Source: Lathyrus oleraceus (lineage: Eukaryota; Streptophyta; Magnoliopsida; Fabales; Fabaceae). From it: a stretch of 64,000 nt of DNA. The stretch is taken from contig NC_066581.1 in the NCBI RefSeq assembly GCF_024323335.1, forward strand, positions 436,988,238 to 437,052,237, given 5' to 3'. Positions within the stretch are counted from its first letter, which is position 1, and every line of letters starts with the position of its first letter. Positions 44,273 through 55,818 of this stretch are shown here, piece after piece. Under the pieces are notes generated by a model, which saw only the letters and a list, made by a program, of their open reading frames with translations, had not been told where the DNA came from and searched no databases. Made by a program: the position numbers and the translations under genes.

Positions 44273-45540
44273 TTGGTTTTTATCAAACAAATGCATCCAT
44301 ACATGCATTCATACATTTTCAAAATAGAGTCTCATTCCGCCCTTTCTTCCTCCAGTTTCACGCTGAATCTTCAACACCGGTACAATACTCGTGCCAAAGC
44401 AAGACAGAGAATGGCTGAACAAGAACAAGAGAGCGTCCGAGTTAGAGCTGAACTAGACGAAATCAAGGGAGGCATGTCCCAGATGCGAGAGATGCTGCAA
44501 GCTTTAACCTTCAGGTTTGAGGTTCCACAAGCGACCGTTATTTCAGAGACCACGGGCCCAGCAGTAGAAGTCCCACCTCAGAGGACGTTACCCTCAACCC
44601 TTCCTCCATATGGGCTACCCTATGATTTCGTCCCCCGAGCGGAGGTGGTGCATGAAATGGGGCAATCTGTCCAACAAGCTGTGCCATTACCAGTTTACAC
44701 CGACGCACGTCCATTGATCCATATTGTGGTTCCACCATCCGCCTATGCTAGGCATGTTCCTCATTATGAAGATCAAAACCACATGTATCAGACTGTTGAC
44801 TCAACCGTTGCTGGTGACGAAGTAAGGTTTGAGGACTTCAGGGAGGTAAAGCAGAACATGCAGCTCCTTGAGAAGAAGTTCCGAGATCTAGAAGGAGACC
44901 ACGTCTTTGGATCTGCCGCCAAAGAAATGTGCTTTGTATCCGGGTTGGTGGTTCCAGCAAAATTCAAAACCCCGGACTTCGACAAATACAAGGGGCATAC
45001 TTGTCCAAAGAGCCATCTCATCATGTATTACCGCAAAATGGCTGCACACGTGGAGGACGACAAGCTGATGATTCACTGTTTTCAGGACAGCTTGAGTGGG
45101 GCTCCTTCCAAGTGGTATCTAAGTCTGGATCAGAACAGGATCAGGTGTTTCCAAGACCTGTCAGATGCGTTCATAAAACATTACAAATACAACATGGACA
45201 TGGCGCCTGACAGAAGACAGTTGCAGAGCATGTTCCAGCATGACAAAGAGTCCTTCAAAGAATATGCTCAGAGATGGAGGGAGCTGGCTTCTCAAGTTGA
45301 ACCACCTCTTGCTGAAAAGGAATTGGCTGAACTGTTCATCGACACTGTCCAACCCCAATTCTACGAGAAGATGGTTGGAAGTGCTTCTTTGGGATTCTCC
45401 GAGCTTGTTGCTATAGGAGCTCGCGTGGAATATGGTGTAAGGAATGGCAAACTGGCGGTTGTAGCTGGAATTTCAAGTGCTAATCCAAAGAAGTTCTCTG
45501 GAGGGTTTCCCAGGAAGAAAGAGGGGGAACAAATACCGTG
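44273..45540 (+). CDS. gag: Gag of element B
   Basis: Structural capsid protein of a Tat-lineage element, 422 codons open in frame. The first ATG is 44273; a later ATG at 44411 (MAEQEQESV), which opens directly into a coiled coil, may be the real start. An N-terminal coiled coil (about residues 45-85) and a Pro-rich part are followed by the core: FKTPDFDKYKGHTCPKSHLI, DSLSGAPSKWYLSL, FIKHYKYNMDMAPDRRQLQS and KESFKEYAQRWRELASQ. The stop at 45539 comes by a frame change, since the Gln/Pro-rich continuation is in the next frame. It is an intact core but a truncated polyprotein. Confidence 0.88.
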
Positions 45541-47879
45541 ACTGCTGGTCAAGGAAGAGCTCCTCCAAGAAGGATACCACAACAATATCCACCTCAACAA
45601 TATGTTCAACAACCAATTCCCTATCAACAACCCATGTATCCCGTCCAGTATGCTCCGCAACCATATGTGGCTGCTGTGACGCCTGCATTCAATCAACAAC
45701 CTGCTCAGGCTTATCAAGCGCCTCCGGTTTATCGACCAGCTCCAGTTCAACAACGTGCTGCGGCTCCTCCAGCTTATCAACAAGCACCAGCAGCTCCTGT
45801 TTATCAACAACCGAGAGCTCAAGCGCCAAGGCAAAATGCTCAAAACCAAAACAGAAGGCAAGGGGAAAGGACGACCTTCAATCCAATCCCAATGTCGTAC
45901 ACTGAGTTGTATCCCTCCCTATTGCAAAAGGGGCTGGTGGTTCCCAGACCTTTGGGACCTCCACCTGATCGTCTTCCTCCATGGTACAACCCTAATGCAC
46001 ACTGTCCTTTCCATGAAGGTGCCCCCCGGGCATGACCTAGAGGGTTGCTACGCTCTGAAGCATAGGGTCCGTGAATTGATTGAGAGCAAGGTCTTCTCTT
46101 TTAAGGACATGGGACCGAATGTGAAGAGCAATCCTCTTCCTCCCCATGGAGATCCTGCGGTGAACGCCATTGAAGATGCATCTACTGTTGTTATGGTTGA
46201 GAAGGTGGATGATGTAAAGACTCATTTGGCAGCATTCCATGCCCGATTGGTGGAAGTTGGCCTGGTTAATGTTGATCATGACAATTGTGAAGAGTGTGCC
46301 ACATACCCAAAGGAATGTCAGGTGGTACGGGACAACATTCAAGATTTGATGGATAAAGGAGTGCTTCAAATATCCAGTGCTATGAAGAATGAAGATGCGT
46401 TGGTAATTGAACCTTGTTTCAATTTACCTGAACCAGTTGAAATCCCTTACTATAGCAGAAGGGTGGCGCTTGAGAATAGTCATCCGTCGCATGTGGAAAT
46501 ATGTATGCCCACGTCTTTTCCATATGAGAGCACCAAGGCCGTGCCTTGGAAATATGAGATTATTGTTGTGGATAAGGTTGTTGAAGGAAGTGCAGACGCT
46601 GAAGTGATAGAAGTTGTAAGTGAAGATGTCACCAATATTGCAGGAATGAGCAGAATGACCCGTAGTGGTCGAATCTATACGCCCGAATTCAATGTGACTC
46701 CTCAAGGGCCAAACAAGGAATCAACGGTTGCAGCTCCCACTAAAGAACCCGAAGTGGTCCAATCCGAAGATGTTGTTGAATTCTTGAAGTTAATCAAGAG
46801 AAGTGACTACAAGGTTGTGGACCAGTTGCATCAAACACCATCTAAGATCTTTATTCTGTCTTTGCTACTGAACTCCCAAGCCCATAGGGAGGCTTTGTTG
46901 AAGGTGCTTGCTCAAGCTCATGTAACACAAAGCATAACAGTAGACCAATTTGACGGGGTAGTGGCAAACATCACAGCTTGTAATACTTTGAGCTTTAGTG
47001 GAGAGGAATTACCTGAGGATGGACAAAATCACAATCGTGCTCTCCATATCTCGGTAAAATGCAAAGATGATGCTTTGGCAAGAGTGTTGGTTGATACCGG
47101 ATCTTCTCTGAATGTTATGCCAAAAAGAACACTCGCCAAGTTATCTTATCAAGGACCAGCTATGAAGCCCAGTACCTTGGTAGTGAAAGCTTTTGATGGT
47201 TCCAGGAGAACCGTGATTGGAGAGGTGGAACTGCCCATATTGATTGGCCCTCATGTATTCCCGATTAATTTCAAGTCATGGATATTAATCCAGCGTATAG
47301 CTGCTTACTGGGACGTCCCTGGATTCATGCTGCAGGGGCAGTCACCTCCACTTTACACCAAAAAATGAAGTTTGTGGTGGACAATCAACTGATTATTATT
47401 TCTGGGGAGGAGAACTTTGTGGTTAGTCACCTTTCATCCTTCAGATACATTGAGGTTGATGAGGACGCTTTGGAAACTTCTTTCCAAGCTCTTGAAATAG
47501 CCAATGCCACTTTTGTGGAAACGAAGGACCCTGTTGGGAAAGCTTGTTCATCTTTCGCGTCTCTGAAAAGTGCAAAGTCTAGTATTGAAGGAGGAAACCC
47601 TGAAGGTTGGGGTCAACTTATTGATATTCGTGAGAAGCATGATCGCTTTGGTCTGGGATATGTGCCTTCCGCTGCAAAAGGAGCCCGAGTCCCTACAAAG
47701 GACAACACCCGAAGCATCCAGGAAGTATTCCTCAGCTCAGGATTCATCCATGGAGATCAAGTCAATGCAGTTGAAGATAGCACCGCGAATGAAGATGAGC
47801 CATGTTTGGTTTACCGGTGTGAGACAACTTTGAACAACTGGAAGGCGGTTGAGATCCCCGAAATTTTTCCTTTGTCAAA
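45541..47879 (+). pseudogene. Gag tail and protease of element B, frameshifted
   Basis: Three frame segments. 45538-46035 is Gln/Pro-rich (YQQAPAAPVYQQPRAQAPRQ) and leads to HCPFHEGAPRA. A C-run at 46023-46029 then shifts to 46030-47270, beginning GHDLEGCYALKHRVRELIES, so a CHHC zinc-binding segment is split by the shift. The retropepsin site VLVDTGSSLNVMP is at about 47085-47120 with Asp at 47093-47095. A missing base near 47271 moves the rest (MDINPAYSCLLGRPWIH to 47880) into the other frame. The protease domain itself is nearly continuous. Confidence 0.83.
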
Positions 47880-48132
47880 GTAATAATTGTTGTATTTTTC
47901 CTTTCAAATCCTTAGCTCTGCCCAAAGCTAATGGATCATGTTGTATGGGCCCCTTTTTCATTTTCAAATAATCATTATCAATGAATGAAAGGCATTTTGT
48001 TAAATTCTTTTTATTCATTTACTTGGATTTCTCATAAGAAAATGGCAATCTTTTCAAAAACAAAAAAAATATTTCATTTATGCATTTTTTATTTTTACTT
48101 TTCTAAAAGAAATCAATCATTCAAACATGCAG
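47880..48132 (+). other. Intron between protease and RT (element B)
   Basis: GTAATA at 47880 and CAG at 48130-48132 bound 253 bp of AT-rich DNA full of stops. Joining the flanks keeps the frame (phase 2), giving SK followed by INDNLVESNDF, which leads into the RT polyprotein. Ogre-type elements are known to splice here. The equivalent stretch in element A has the same length. Confidence 0.7.
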
Positions 48133-49250
48133 AATAAACGATAACCTCGTTGAATCCAATGACTTTACTACCTCTCATAACTTTGACTCCCCTATCTACC
48201 AAGCGGAATAAGAGGGTGAAGAAGATTGTTACATCCCCGACGAATTGGCAAGGCTGCTCGAGCACGAGTCCAAAGCCCTTCAGCCACATGAAGAACCGGT
48301 GAAAACAATCAACCTTGGCACAGAGGAAGAGAAGAAAGAAGTCAAAATCCGTACCACGCTTGAAGAAAGCATCAAAGAGAGATTGGTTAAGCTGCTACAA
48401 GAATATGTGGATGTATTTGCATGGTCATACCAGGATATGCCAGGTCTAGACACCGACATCGTTGAGCACAAGCTGCCGCTTCAGCCAGACTGCCCGCCAG
48501 TAAAACAGAAACTCCGAAGAACGAGACCAGATATGGCTCTGAAGATTCGTGAAGAAGTCAAACGACAATTTGACGCTGGTTTTCTCGCAGTAGCAAAATA
48601 CCCACAATGGGTAGCTAACATTGTACCTGTGCCTAAAATGGATGGTAAGGTGAGGATGTGTGTTGACTATAAGGATCTAAACAGAGCTAGTCCAAAAGAC
48701 AATTTCCCTCTACCACACATTGATACTTTGGTAGACAACACTGCAAGATTTGCTGTCTTCTCCTTTATGGATGGTTTTTCTGGATACAATCAAATCAAGA
48801 TGGCTCCATATGACATGGAGAAGACCACTTTTATCACCCCTTGGGGCACTTTTTGCTACAAGGTAATGCCTTTCGGTCTCAAAAATGCTGGGGCAACTTA
48901 CCAAAGAGCTATGGTCACTCTTTTCCATGATATGATGCACAAGGAGATAGAGGTCTATGTTGACGACATGATCGCTAAATCTTAGAATGAAGAAGATCAT
49001 ATGAGCCATCTTAAGAAGCTGTTTGAACGCCTCAGAAAGTTTAGATTACGATTAAACCCTGCAAAATGCACATTTGGTGTCCGTTCAGGGAAGTTGCTTG
49101 GTTTCATTGTTAGTCAACGAGGGATTGAGGTAGATCCTGGCAAGGTCCGAGCTATACAAGAAATGCCTGCTCCATGCACCGAGCGAGAAGTCAGAGGTTT
49201 CCTTGGACGTTTGAATTACATCTCACGGTTTATCTCACACATGACGGCCA
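48133..49250 (+). pseudogene. pol: Reverse transcriptase of element B, nonsense-broken
   Basis: RT domain with all main motifs: YPQWVANIVPVPKMDGKVRM, CVDYKDLNRASPKDNFPLPH, FSFMDGFSGYNQIKMAP, TPWGTFCYKVMPFGLKNAGA, YVDD at 48956-48967 and RLNPAKCTFGVRSGKLLGFI. An acidic leader (YIPDELARLLEHESKALQPH) precedes it. TAA at 48209 in the leader and TAG at 48983-48985, just after YVDDMIAKS, prevent a full product. Otherwise the frame is open from 48245 to 50092. Confidence 0.92.
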
Positions 49251-50149
49251 CGTGTGAGCCTATCTTCAAATTGCTTCGAAAAGACCAAGATGTTGAATGG
49301 AATTCTGATTGTCAAAATGCTTTTGAGAAGATCCGTCAATACTTGCAAGAGCCTCCTATTTTGATTCCACCTGTCCCGGGAAAGCCATTAATCATGTATA
49401 TGACTGTGCTTGAAGGATCAATGGGATGCGTGCTGGGGCAACATGACGAAACTGGTCAGAAAGAACATGTTATTTACTATCTGAGTAAAAAGTTTACCGA
49501 TTGTGAAAGTCGATATTCACTTTTGGAGAAAACTTGTTGTGCGCTAGCATGGGCCGCTCGTCGTTTAAGGCAGTACATGATTTGCCATACTACTTTGTTG
49601 ATCTCAAAAATGGATCCAATAAAGTATATCTTTGAGAAACCTGCCTTGACTGGAAGACTTGCCCGTTGGCAGATGCTTTTGTCAGAGTATGACATCCAGT
49701 ACGTAACCCAGAAGGCAATCAAAGGAAGTGTGTTAGCAGATTATCTTGCTCACCAGCCAGTTGAAGACTATCAGCCATTGAAGTTTGATTTCCCCGATGA
49801 GGATATAACGGTGATAAAGGATTGTGAGGTCCCCGGCCCAGATGAAGGACCAGAACCAGGATCTCGATGGAAGCTCGCATTCGATGGTTCTTCCAATTAC
49901 AGTGGTCATGGTGTGGGAGCTATTTTGATGAATCCAAATGGTGGCTTTACCCCTTTCACAGCAAGGTTGTGCTTTGATTGTACGAATAATGTCGCTGAAT
50001 ATGAAGCTTGTATCCTTGGTCTTGAAGCTGCAATTGATCTCCGAATCAAGATCCTTGAGGTGTATGGAGATTCAGCCTTGGTGATCTATTAGGTCAAAGG
50101 TGAATGGGAGACCCGCGATGCGAAGCTGATCCTGTATCACGCTCATGTT
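49251..50149 (+). pseudogene. pol: RNase H and archaeal-type RNase H of element B
   Basis: First the gypsy RNase H (about 49380-49690): in MYMTVLEGSMGCVLGQ the usual catalytic Asp is missing, as in Tat elements where this domain has become a structural tether. Then the archaeal-type RNase H (about 49860-50110): FDGSSNYSGHGVGAIL, VAEYEACILGLEAAIDLR and EVYGDSALVI, keeping the D, E and D acidic residues. TAG at 50090-50092 in VIY-VKGEWE interrupts it. Two RNase H domains in this order define the Tat branch. Confidence 0.9.
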
Positions 50150-51595
50150 GTGAAGATGATAGAATACTTCGACGATATCACTTTCCATCATATCCCAAGA
50201 GTAGAAAATCAAGTGGCTGACGCTTTCGCAACATTAGCATCAATGTACCAAGTCAGATTCCATAATGAAGCTCCACTTATTCGAATCGAGCGAAGGGACG
50301 AACCTGCTTACTATCAGCTGATTGAAGAAGAAACTGATGGTAAACCATGGTTTCATGACATCAAGCGATATCTTCTAAGTCAAGAGTATCCAGAAGACGC
50401 TACATTGTTGGATAAGAAAACTCTGAGGAGGTTATCGTCCAAATTCTTTTTGAGCAATGATGTGCTTTACAAGAGAAACCATGACACGGTTCTGCTCAGA
50501 TGCGTGGATAGACACGAAGCATACATGTTGATCAAGGAGATTCATGAAGGATCTTTTGGAACCCATGCTAATGGACATGCCATGGCCAAGAAGATTTTGA
50601 GAGCTGGCTATTACTGGTTGACCATGGAGTCCGATTGTTTCAGCTATGCAAGAAAATGTCATAAATGCCAAATTTATGCTGATAAGGTGCATGTACCGCC
50701 AACATTGTTGAATGTTTTGACATCACCTTGGCCTTTCTCAATGTGGGGCATCGATATGATCGGTGCTATAGAGCCGAAAGCTTCCAATGGTCATCGCTTC
50801 ATCCTGGTTGCCATCGATTACTTTACAAAATGGGTAGAGGCTGCTTCCAACACCAATGTGACGAGACATGTGGTTGCTCGTTTTATCAAGAAGGAGATTA
50901 TTTGCCGCTATGGAATCCCAAGCAAGATCATCACCGGCAACGGTTCAAACTTGAACAACAAGACAATGACAGAATTATGTGAGAGTTTCAAGATTGACCA
51001 CCATAATTCTTCTCCATACCGTCCAAAGATGAATGGTGCTGTTGAAGTTGCCAACAAAAATATCAAGAAGATCCTGCAAAAGATGGTGAAAACTTATAAG
51101 GATTGGCACGAGATGTTACCCTTTGCTTTGCATGGATACCAGACCTCAGTTCGCACTTCAACAGGGGCAACCCCATTCTCCTTAGTATATGGGATGGACG
51201 GAGTCCTCCCAATCGAAGTAGAGATACCTTCAATGAGAATATTGATGGAGGCCAAGCTGGATGAAGCTGAATGGATCCAGAACAACTATGATCAACTTAA
51301 TCTCATTGATGAGAAGCGGATGACCGCACTGTACCATGGACAATTGTACCAGCAACGAATCAAGAAAGCCTTTGACAAAAAGTTCCGTCCTCGAGAGTTC
51401 AAGGAAGGAGATCTCGTGCTCAAGAAGATCTTGCCAATACACAAAGATTCACGTGGGAAGTGGACTCCCAACTATGAAGGCCCATACGTTGTAAAGAGAG
51501 CGTACTCTGGAGGTGCTCTATTTCTCACAACTATGGATGGCGAAGAGCTCGTTCACCCTGTGAACTCTGATGCAGTCAAAAGATACTATGCCTAA
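50150..51595 (+). CDS. pol: Integrase of element B, catalytic Asp replaced
   Basis: 481 open codons to the TAA after KRYYA, in the same frame as RT. The N-terminus finishes the aRNase H (VENQVADAFATLASM). The HHCC zinc domain reads HEGSFGTHANGHAMAKK with KCHKCQ (about 50540-50680). The core has Asp in MWGIDMIGAIEP and Glu in NGAVEVANKNIKKI, but the second Asp is Gly (ITGNGSNLNN, codon GGC at 50936-50938), which should abolish strand transfer. The C-terminus has REFKEGDLVLKKILP and the NYEGPYVVKRAY module. Apart from this change and upstream stops the domain is complete. Confidence 0.92.
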   Translation: MKMIEYFDDITFHHIPRVENQVADAFATLASMYQVRFHNEAPLIRIERRDEPAYYQLIEEETDGKPWFHDIKRYLLSQEYPEDATLLDKKTLRRLSSKFFLSNDVLYKRNHDTVLLRCVDRHEAYMLIKEIHEGSFGTHANGHAMAKKILRAGYYWLTMESDCFSYARKCHKCQIYADKVHVPPTLLNVLTSPWPFSMWGIDMIGAIEPKASNGHRFILVAIDYFTKWVEAASNTNVTRHVVARFIKKEIICRYGIPSKIITGNGSNLNNKTMTELCESFKIDHHNSSPYRPKMNGAVEVANKNIKKILQKMVKTYKDWHEMLPFALHGYQTSVRTSTGATPFSLVYGMDGVLPIEVEIPSMRILMEAKLDEAEWIQNNYDQLNLIDEKRMTALYHGQLYQQRIKKAFDKKFRPREFKEGDLVLKKILPIHKDSRGKWTPNYEGPYVVKRAYSGGALFLTTMDGEELVHPVNSDAVKRYYA

Positions 51596-52490
51596 CAAAT
51601 CCCGGTGGACTGAAAACCCGAAAGGGCGGTCCAGGCAAAAGTTAGGGATAAAAAAAATGGTAGCTCGCTAAGTTGAAAACCTGAAAGGGCGACTTAGGCA
51701 AAAAGGAGCGTCCCGGTGGATTGAAAACCCGAAAGGGCGATCCAGGCAAAAATTAGGGACAAAAGGCATAAACTGCATCAGTTTGTCACTAATCAACACA
51801 GAAGAGCTAAAAATGGAAGATCAATCTAGTTACTCCCTTCAGAAGCGAGGTCTCGTGGAGTCATTGTTATTAGGGATAGTAGTAGTCATTGCGATTCAAT
51901 GTAAACCTTTCCCTATTGCCATTTTCAAATGTGTAACATTCCATGGAGCTACACCATTTGTGTGCTACCATTCTTGAATAAATACAAGTTTGCCTATCAA
52001 ATTCTATCATTTGCTGTTTTTCTCTGATTTTCTTTGTTATACAAAATGTCATTTATTTGTTAATAATGAATTTTGAACTCAAAAAGAATTTTTCAACATA
52101 TTGAGAAACACAATTTTGCTTTGACATGTGAAAATATTAAAAGGAAATCTTTCGTCTTTCCCCGCAAGTCTCAAGTTGCAAGACTCCTCTTGGATGATCA
52201 ATATCTATCTCTAGAGAGCACACATTTATCATTCTCTGGAAGGATTATTGGGCCAGTTGTAATTCTTCAGCTTGATAGATCCTCCTTTGATGCATTTACT
52301 CACTCCTTCGGTTGAGTTATTGATGTTGAGGATTCAGTACCTCCATAAAACTTTCCCTAATTGTCAGTCTGTATATTGTCAGCATTTGCATTTCATGATC
52401 ATTCATACATCATGCACATAAGAAAAATCCAAATCATGCATAGCCCGAAGTGCTTCGCGCTCATTTGCATAATCTCAGGTCTCGTTGTTG
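51596..52490 (+). other. 3' UTR of element B, first part, with three hairpin repeats
   Basis: Right after the pol stop, three copies of a block with GAAAACCCGAAAGGGCG (51616-51632 region, about 51675-51695, about 51727-51742), spaced roughly 55 bp apart. Each pairs CCC with GGG across GAAA and is followed by CCAGGCAAAA or TTAGGCAAAA. The remainder to 52490 has no gene; 51783-51977 and 52073-52315 are open by chance. Confidence 0.6.
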
Positions 52491-52499
52491 ATTGTATCC

Positions 52500-52865
52500 C
52501 TTGACCTCTGAGACCAGTTGTTACTGGCATCGTCTGTTAAGTCTGGTTGTCACCAGTGTCTTTGACCAAATCCAGTTGTAACTGGTATCCTTTAAGGTCT
52601 GGTTGTGACCAACATTTATTTTAAACCCAATTGTCGTTGGCATCACTGTCAGTCTGTTTGTAAATACATTTGTGATTGATATATGAAGTTTGGTTGTCGC
52701 CAACATCATTCCAAGTCCAGTTGTTGCTGGAAAACTCCGTTGTAGCCGGTAATGGTTTACTAATGGATTTCATCAAGTCCAATTTTTGTTGGCAAAATCC
52801 GTTAAAGAATCTGGTTGTAATCCATTGCTTACGGTCAAAGTCCAATTGTTGTTGGCACGTACAGA
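52500..52865 (+). repeat. Degenerate CAGTTGT-ACTGG repeats in 3' UTR
   Basis: About ten units of the form (C)CAGTTGTNACTGG or CTGGTTGTNACCAG, spaced roughly 35-45 bp (for example 52510, 52545, 52570, 52600). Each unit is a small near-palindrome. Non-coding. Confidence 0.6.
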
Positions 52866-53157
52866 GAGTTTGAATACCTTGTCCTTCCTGATGGTTCCGT
52901 GAAAGTCATGTATGACTCATCATCTTGAGGAGTTCCCAGAAACTTGGAGGTTTTTCGTGTTAGAAAACTCCAATGATCTTGGTTTTGTTTGATTTCTCTG
53001 TAAAGAATCATTGTAGCCTTTTGCGTGGATGATCTACTTATAAGAAAACTCCCGCTTATCTTTGTTTTGCATAAATTCCCTTTTAGGAATCTCCAAAATT
53101 TATGATTGGATGAATTTCTTGTGAGAAATCTCCAGAACCATCACATGTATTCTAAAG

Positions 53158-54425
53158 TGTCAGGTCATGTATGAACCTATTGATGAAACTTGCTTTGTAT
53201 GTTTTCCAATATTCTCAGGTCATGTATGAACCTATTGGTAAAACTCCCTTTGATTTTTCCCAAGTGATGTCAGGTCATGTATGAACCTATTGATGAAACT
53301 TGCTTTGTATGTTTTCCAATATTCTCAGGTCATGTATGAACCTATTGGTAAAACCCCCTTTGTTTTTTTCCAAGTGATGTCAGGTCATGTATGAACCTGT
53401 TAATTAAACTCTTTGAATAGTCAAGTGTCGTCAGGTCATGTATGAATCTGTTGTTGAAAATTCTTTGAATGCTCTTGTTTTTTCATGTCACGTATGAATC
53501 TGTTGTTGAAAATTCTTGGTATGTTCCAGCATTGTCAGGTCATGTATGAACCCGCTGCTGTTGAGCTTTTATTCCAATATTCCCAGGTCATGTCTGAACC
53601 TGTTTTTGAAGAATCTTTCCAATGTTGTCAAGTCATGTATGAACTTGTTATGGAAATTTTCTCAAAATGTTCAAGTTTGTTATCAGGTCATGTATGAACC
53701 TGTTAATATACTCTTTTGGAATTTTTCTGAGTTTGTTAGGTCATGTCTGAACCTGCTGTCAGAACTTCTTGATATTCTCCAGCATTGTCAGGTCATGTAT
53801 GAACCCGTTGTTGTTGAGCTTTTATTCCAGTATTACCAGGTCATGTATGAACCTGTGGCTGAACCTTTTATTCCAGTGTTGGCAAGTCATGTATGAACTT
53901 GTTGTGGAAATTTTCTCAAAGTATTCAAGTTTGTCATCAGGTCATGTATGAACCTGTTGATATACTCTTTTTGAATTTTTCTGAGTTTGTTAGGTCATGT
54001 CTGAACCTACTGTCAGAAATTCTTGATATTCCCCAACATTGTCAGGTCATGTATGAACCTGTTGTTGAGCCTTCATTCCAGTATTACCAGGTCATGTATG
54101 AACCTATTTTGAAGAATCTTTCTCTATGTTTATTTCAGTGTTGTCAGGTCATGTATGAACTTGTTGATACACTCTCTTTGATTTTTCTGATGTTGTTAGG
54201 TCATGTCTGAACCTGCTGTCAGAACTTCTTGATATTCCAGCATTGTTAGGTCATGTATGAACCTGTTGTTGTTGAGCTTTCCTTCCAGTATTACCAGGTC
54301 ATGTATGAACCTGTTTTGAAGAATCTTTCTCTATGATTGTTTCAGTGTCATCAGGTCATGTATGAACCTGTTGTAGAAAGTTTTCTTATTCCGATTTTAG
54401 TAGGTCATGTGTGAACTTACTGCCG
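53158..54425 (+). repeat. 25-copy CAGGTCATGTATGAACCTG array in 3' UTR
   Basis: I count 25 occurrences of CAGGTCATGTATGAACCTG or close variants, 46 to 57 bp apart, from about 53162 to 54402. The 19-base core is nearly its own reverse complement; the spacers vary. The core contains no stop in one frame, so parts look open (QVMYEP repeats), but the spacer frames do not persist. The array lies between pol and the polypurine tract of element B. Confidence 0.85.
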
Positions 54426-54794
54426 AAATCTCTTGTATTCTAAGTGTCGGTCATCGAATTTCACTTTGAGTACTCTCTAGTGTGTGTCTGATTCTCCAGC
54501 AGGATTGTTTTCCCCAGCGAGTTGGTTTTTACCATTTGTTTGTCTCCTTGTGGACCATCAGCATTCCCCACAGATCGGTTTGTTCAGTAGCATCTCCTGT
54601 TAAGGATTCACTGTGTCCCTAACAGATAAATTAAAAAAAAATAAAGAGTCTTTCACCCATGCATATCACATCATAGCATTTTCATTTCAGGATCAAATTC
54701 GGGTATTCTTAGTATTTAATTATCTCCCACTACGATCACATGAAGAATGTCATACTTCATGTTCCCTGGTTGAAGATACTTAAATAGGGGCAAC
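54426..54794 (+). promoter_or_regulatory. End of 3' UTR and polypurine tract of element B
   Basis: No gene. It ends TTAAATAGGGGCAAC directly before the 3' LTR start TGTCACACCCC, the plus-strand primer position. The layout matches family C at 4579-4593. Confidence 0.7.
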
Positions 54795-55292
54795 TGTCAC
54801 ACCCCGATTTTGACCCTGATATTCATATCATTATTTCATTTATTATTTGTTCCTCATGATCTTGTTCCTCTAATATGGTACTCCTTTTTCATGAGCATCA
54901 AGTGGTCTCCTTTTCTGTTATGGGTGCACCTTGTTGTGTTGTGCGCATTCAAGGCGAGGTTCTACCGTCAACATGTTTAGATGCATAGGCGCATTCCGTG
55001 TCGGTGGTAATCAAGGAATTCGAGGATTAGTGTGCTTGCATTAGAGTATATGGTCAAAAATATTAGTCATGAAAAGCTTTGATGAACATTATTTGATTCA
55101 AGGAAATTCCAATGGTTTACCATGTTTTAAGGGAGAATCATTATCATGTGAGTTTTTCAAGAGGGACCAAGCATGGTTATCGTTGGAATCAAGCTAGTGG
55201 CCGAAGGCCATCCTTTATTTGCATGGATTTTAATAGATAATTCAAGGGAAACACAAAAGGAGTCTCAATCATGTTCTATAATTTGGTTTTGA

Positions 55293-55818
55293 TATTGGGA
55301 TTTAAATCTAAAGGGAACATTAGGGTTTTCTGCCTTTGTCGACCATTGAATAAGGTTGAAATGTCAGCTGGATGTACAACATTTATGGATTTTGATGAGG
55401 CAAAGGATGGATGCCTTGGAATTTTGACAACTGACAGCTCTGCTAAAAAAACATTCAGATTTGACAGGGCTTATACACCAAAAGATGATCAAGTTGATGT
55501 TTTTGCTAATGCACCATCGATGGTAATCTCCGTGTTCGATGGCTACAATGTTTGTATCTTTGCCTACGGACAAACAGGAACAAAAAAAAACGTTTACAAT
55601 GGAAGGAATAAAGCAGAATCGAGGAGTCAATTATAGGACTATTGAGCATTTGTTTAGAAGACCTATTGGCTACAGGACCAGCATCAAAAATATTGGAGAT
55701 AAAACAAAGTTCTGAAGGATATCATCATGTCCCTGGTGTCGTAGAAGCCAAGGTTGACAACATATGTGACGTGTGGAACGTACTGCGGACTGGGAGTGAT
55801 GCCGGTTCCGTTAAAGCT
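55293..55818 (+). pseudogene. Captured kinesin-14 motor fragment (3' LTR)
   Basis: Counterpart of 33300-33825, with CLCRPLNKVEMSAG in place of CHCRPLNKVEMSVG and FDGYNVCIF in place of LDGYNVCIF. The same A-run frameshift lies near the P-loop remnant; one position differs at a stop (TAG at 55633). An additional stop at 55864-55866 follows in the next fragment. Confidence 0.85.

Noticed and set aside
53485..54210. Repeat protein with QVMYEP units
   Set aside because: The open frames come from the stop-free 19-base repeat. Spacers vary in length, frames do not persist and there is no start context. Non-coding array.
53158..54425. CRISPR-like array
   Set aside because: Regular short near-palindromic repeats look similar at first, but repeats vary, spacers resemble each other, and this is plant retrotransposon UTR.
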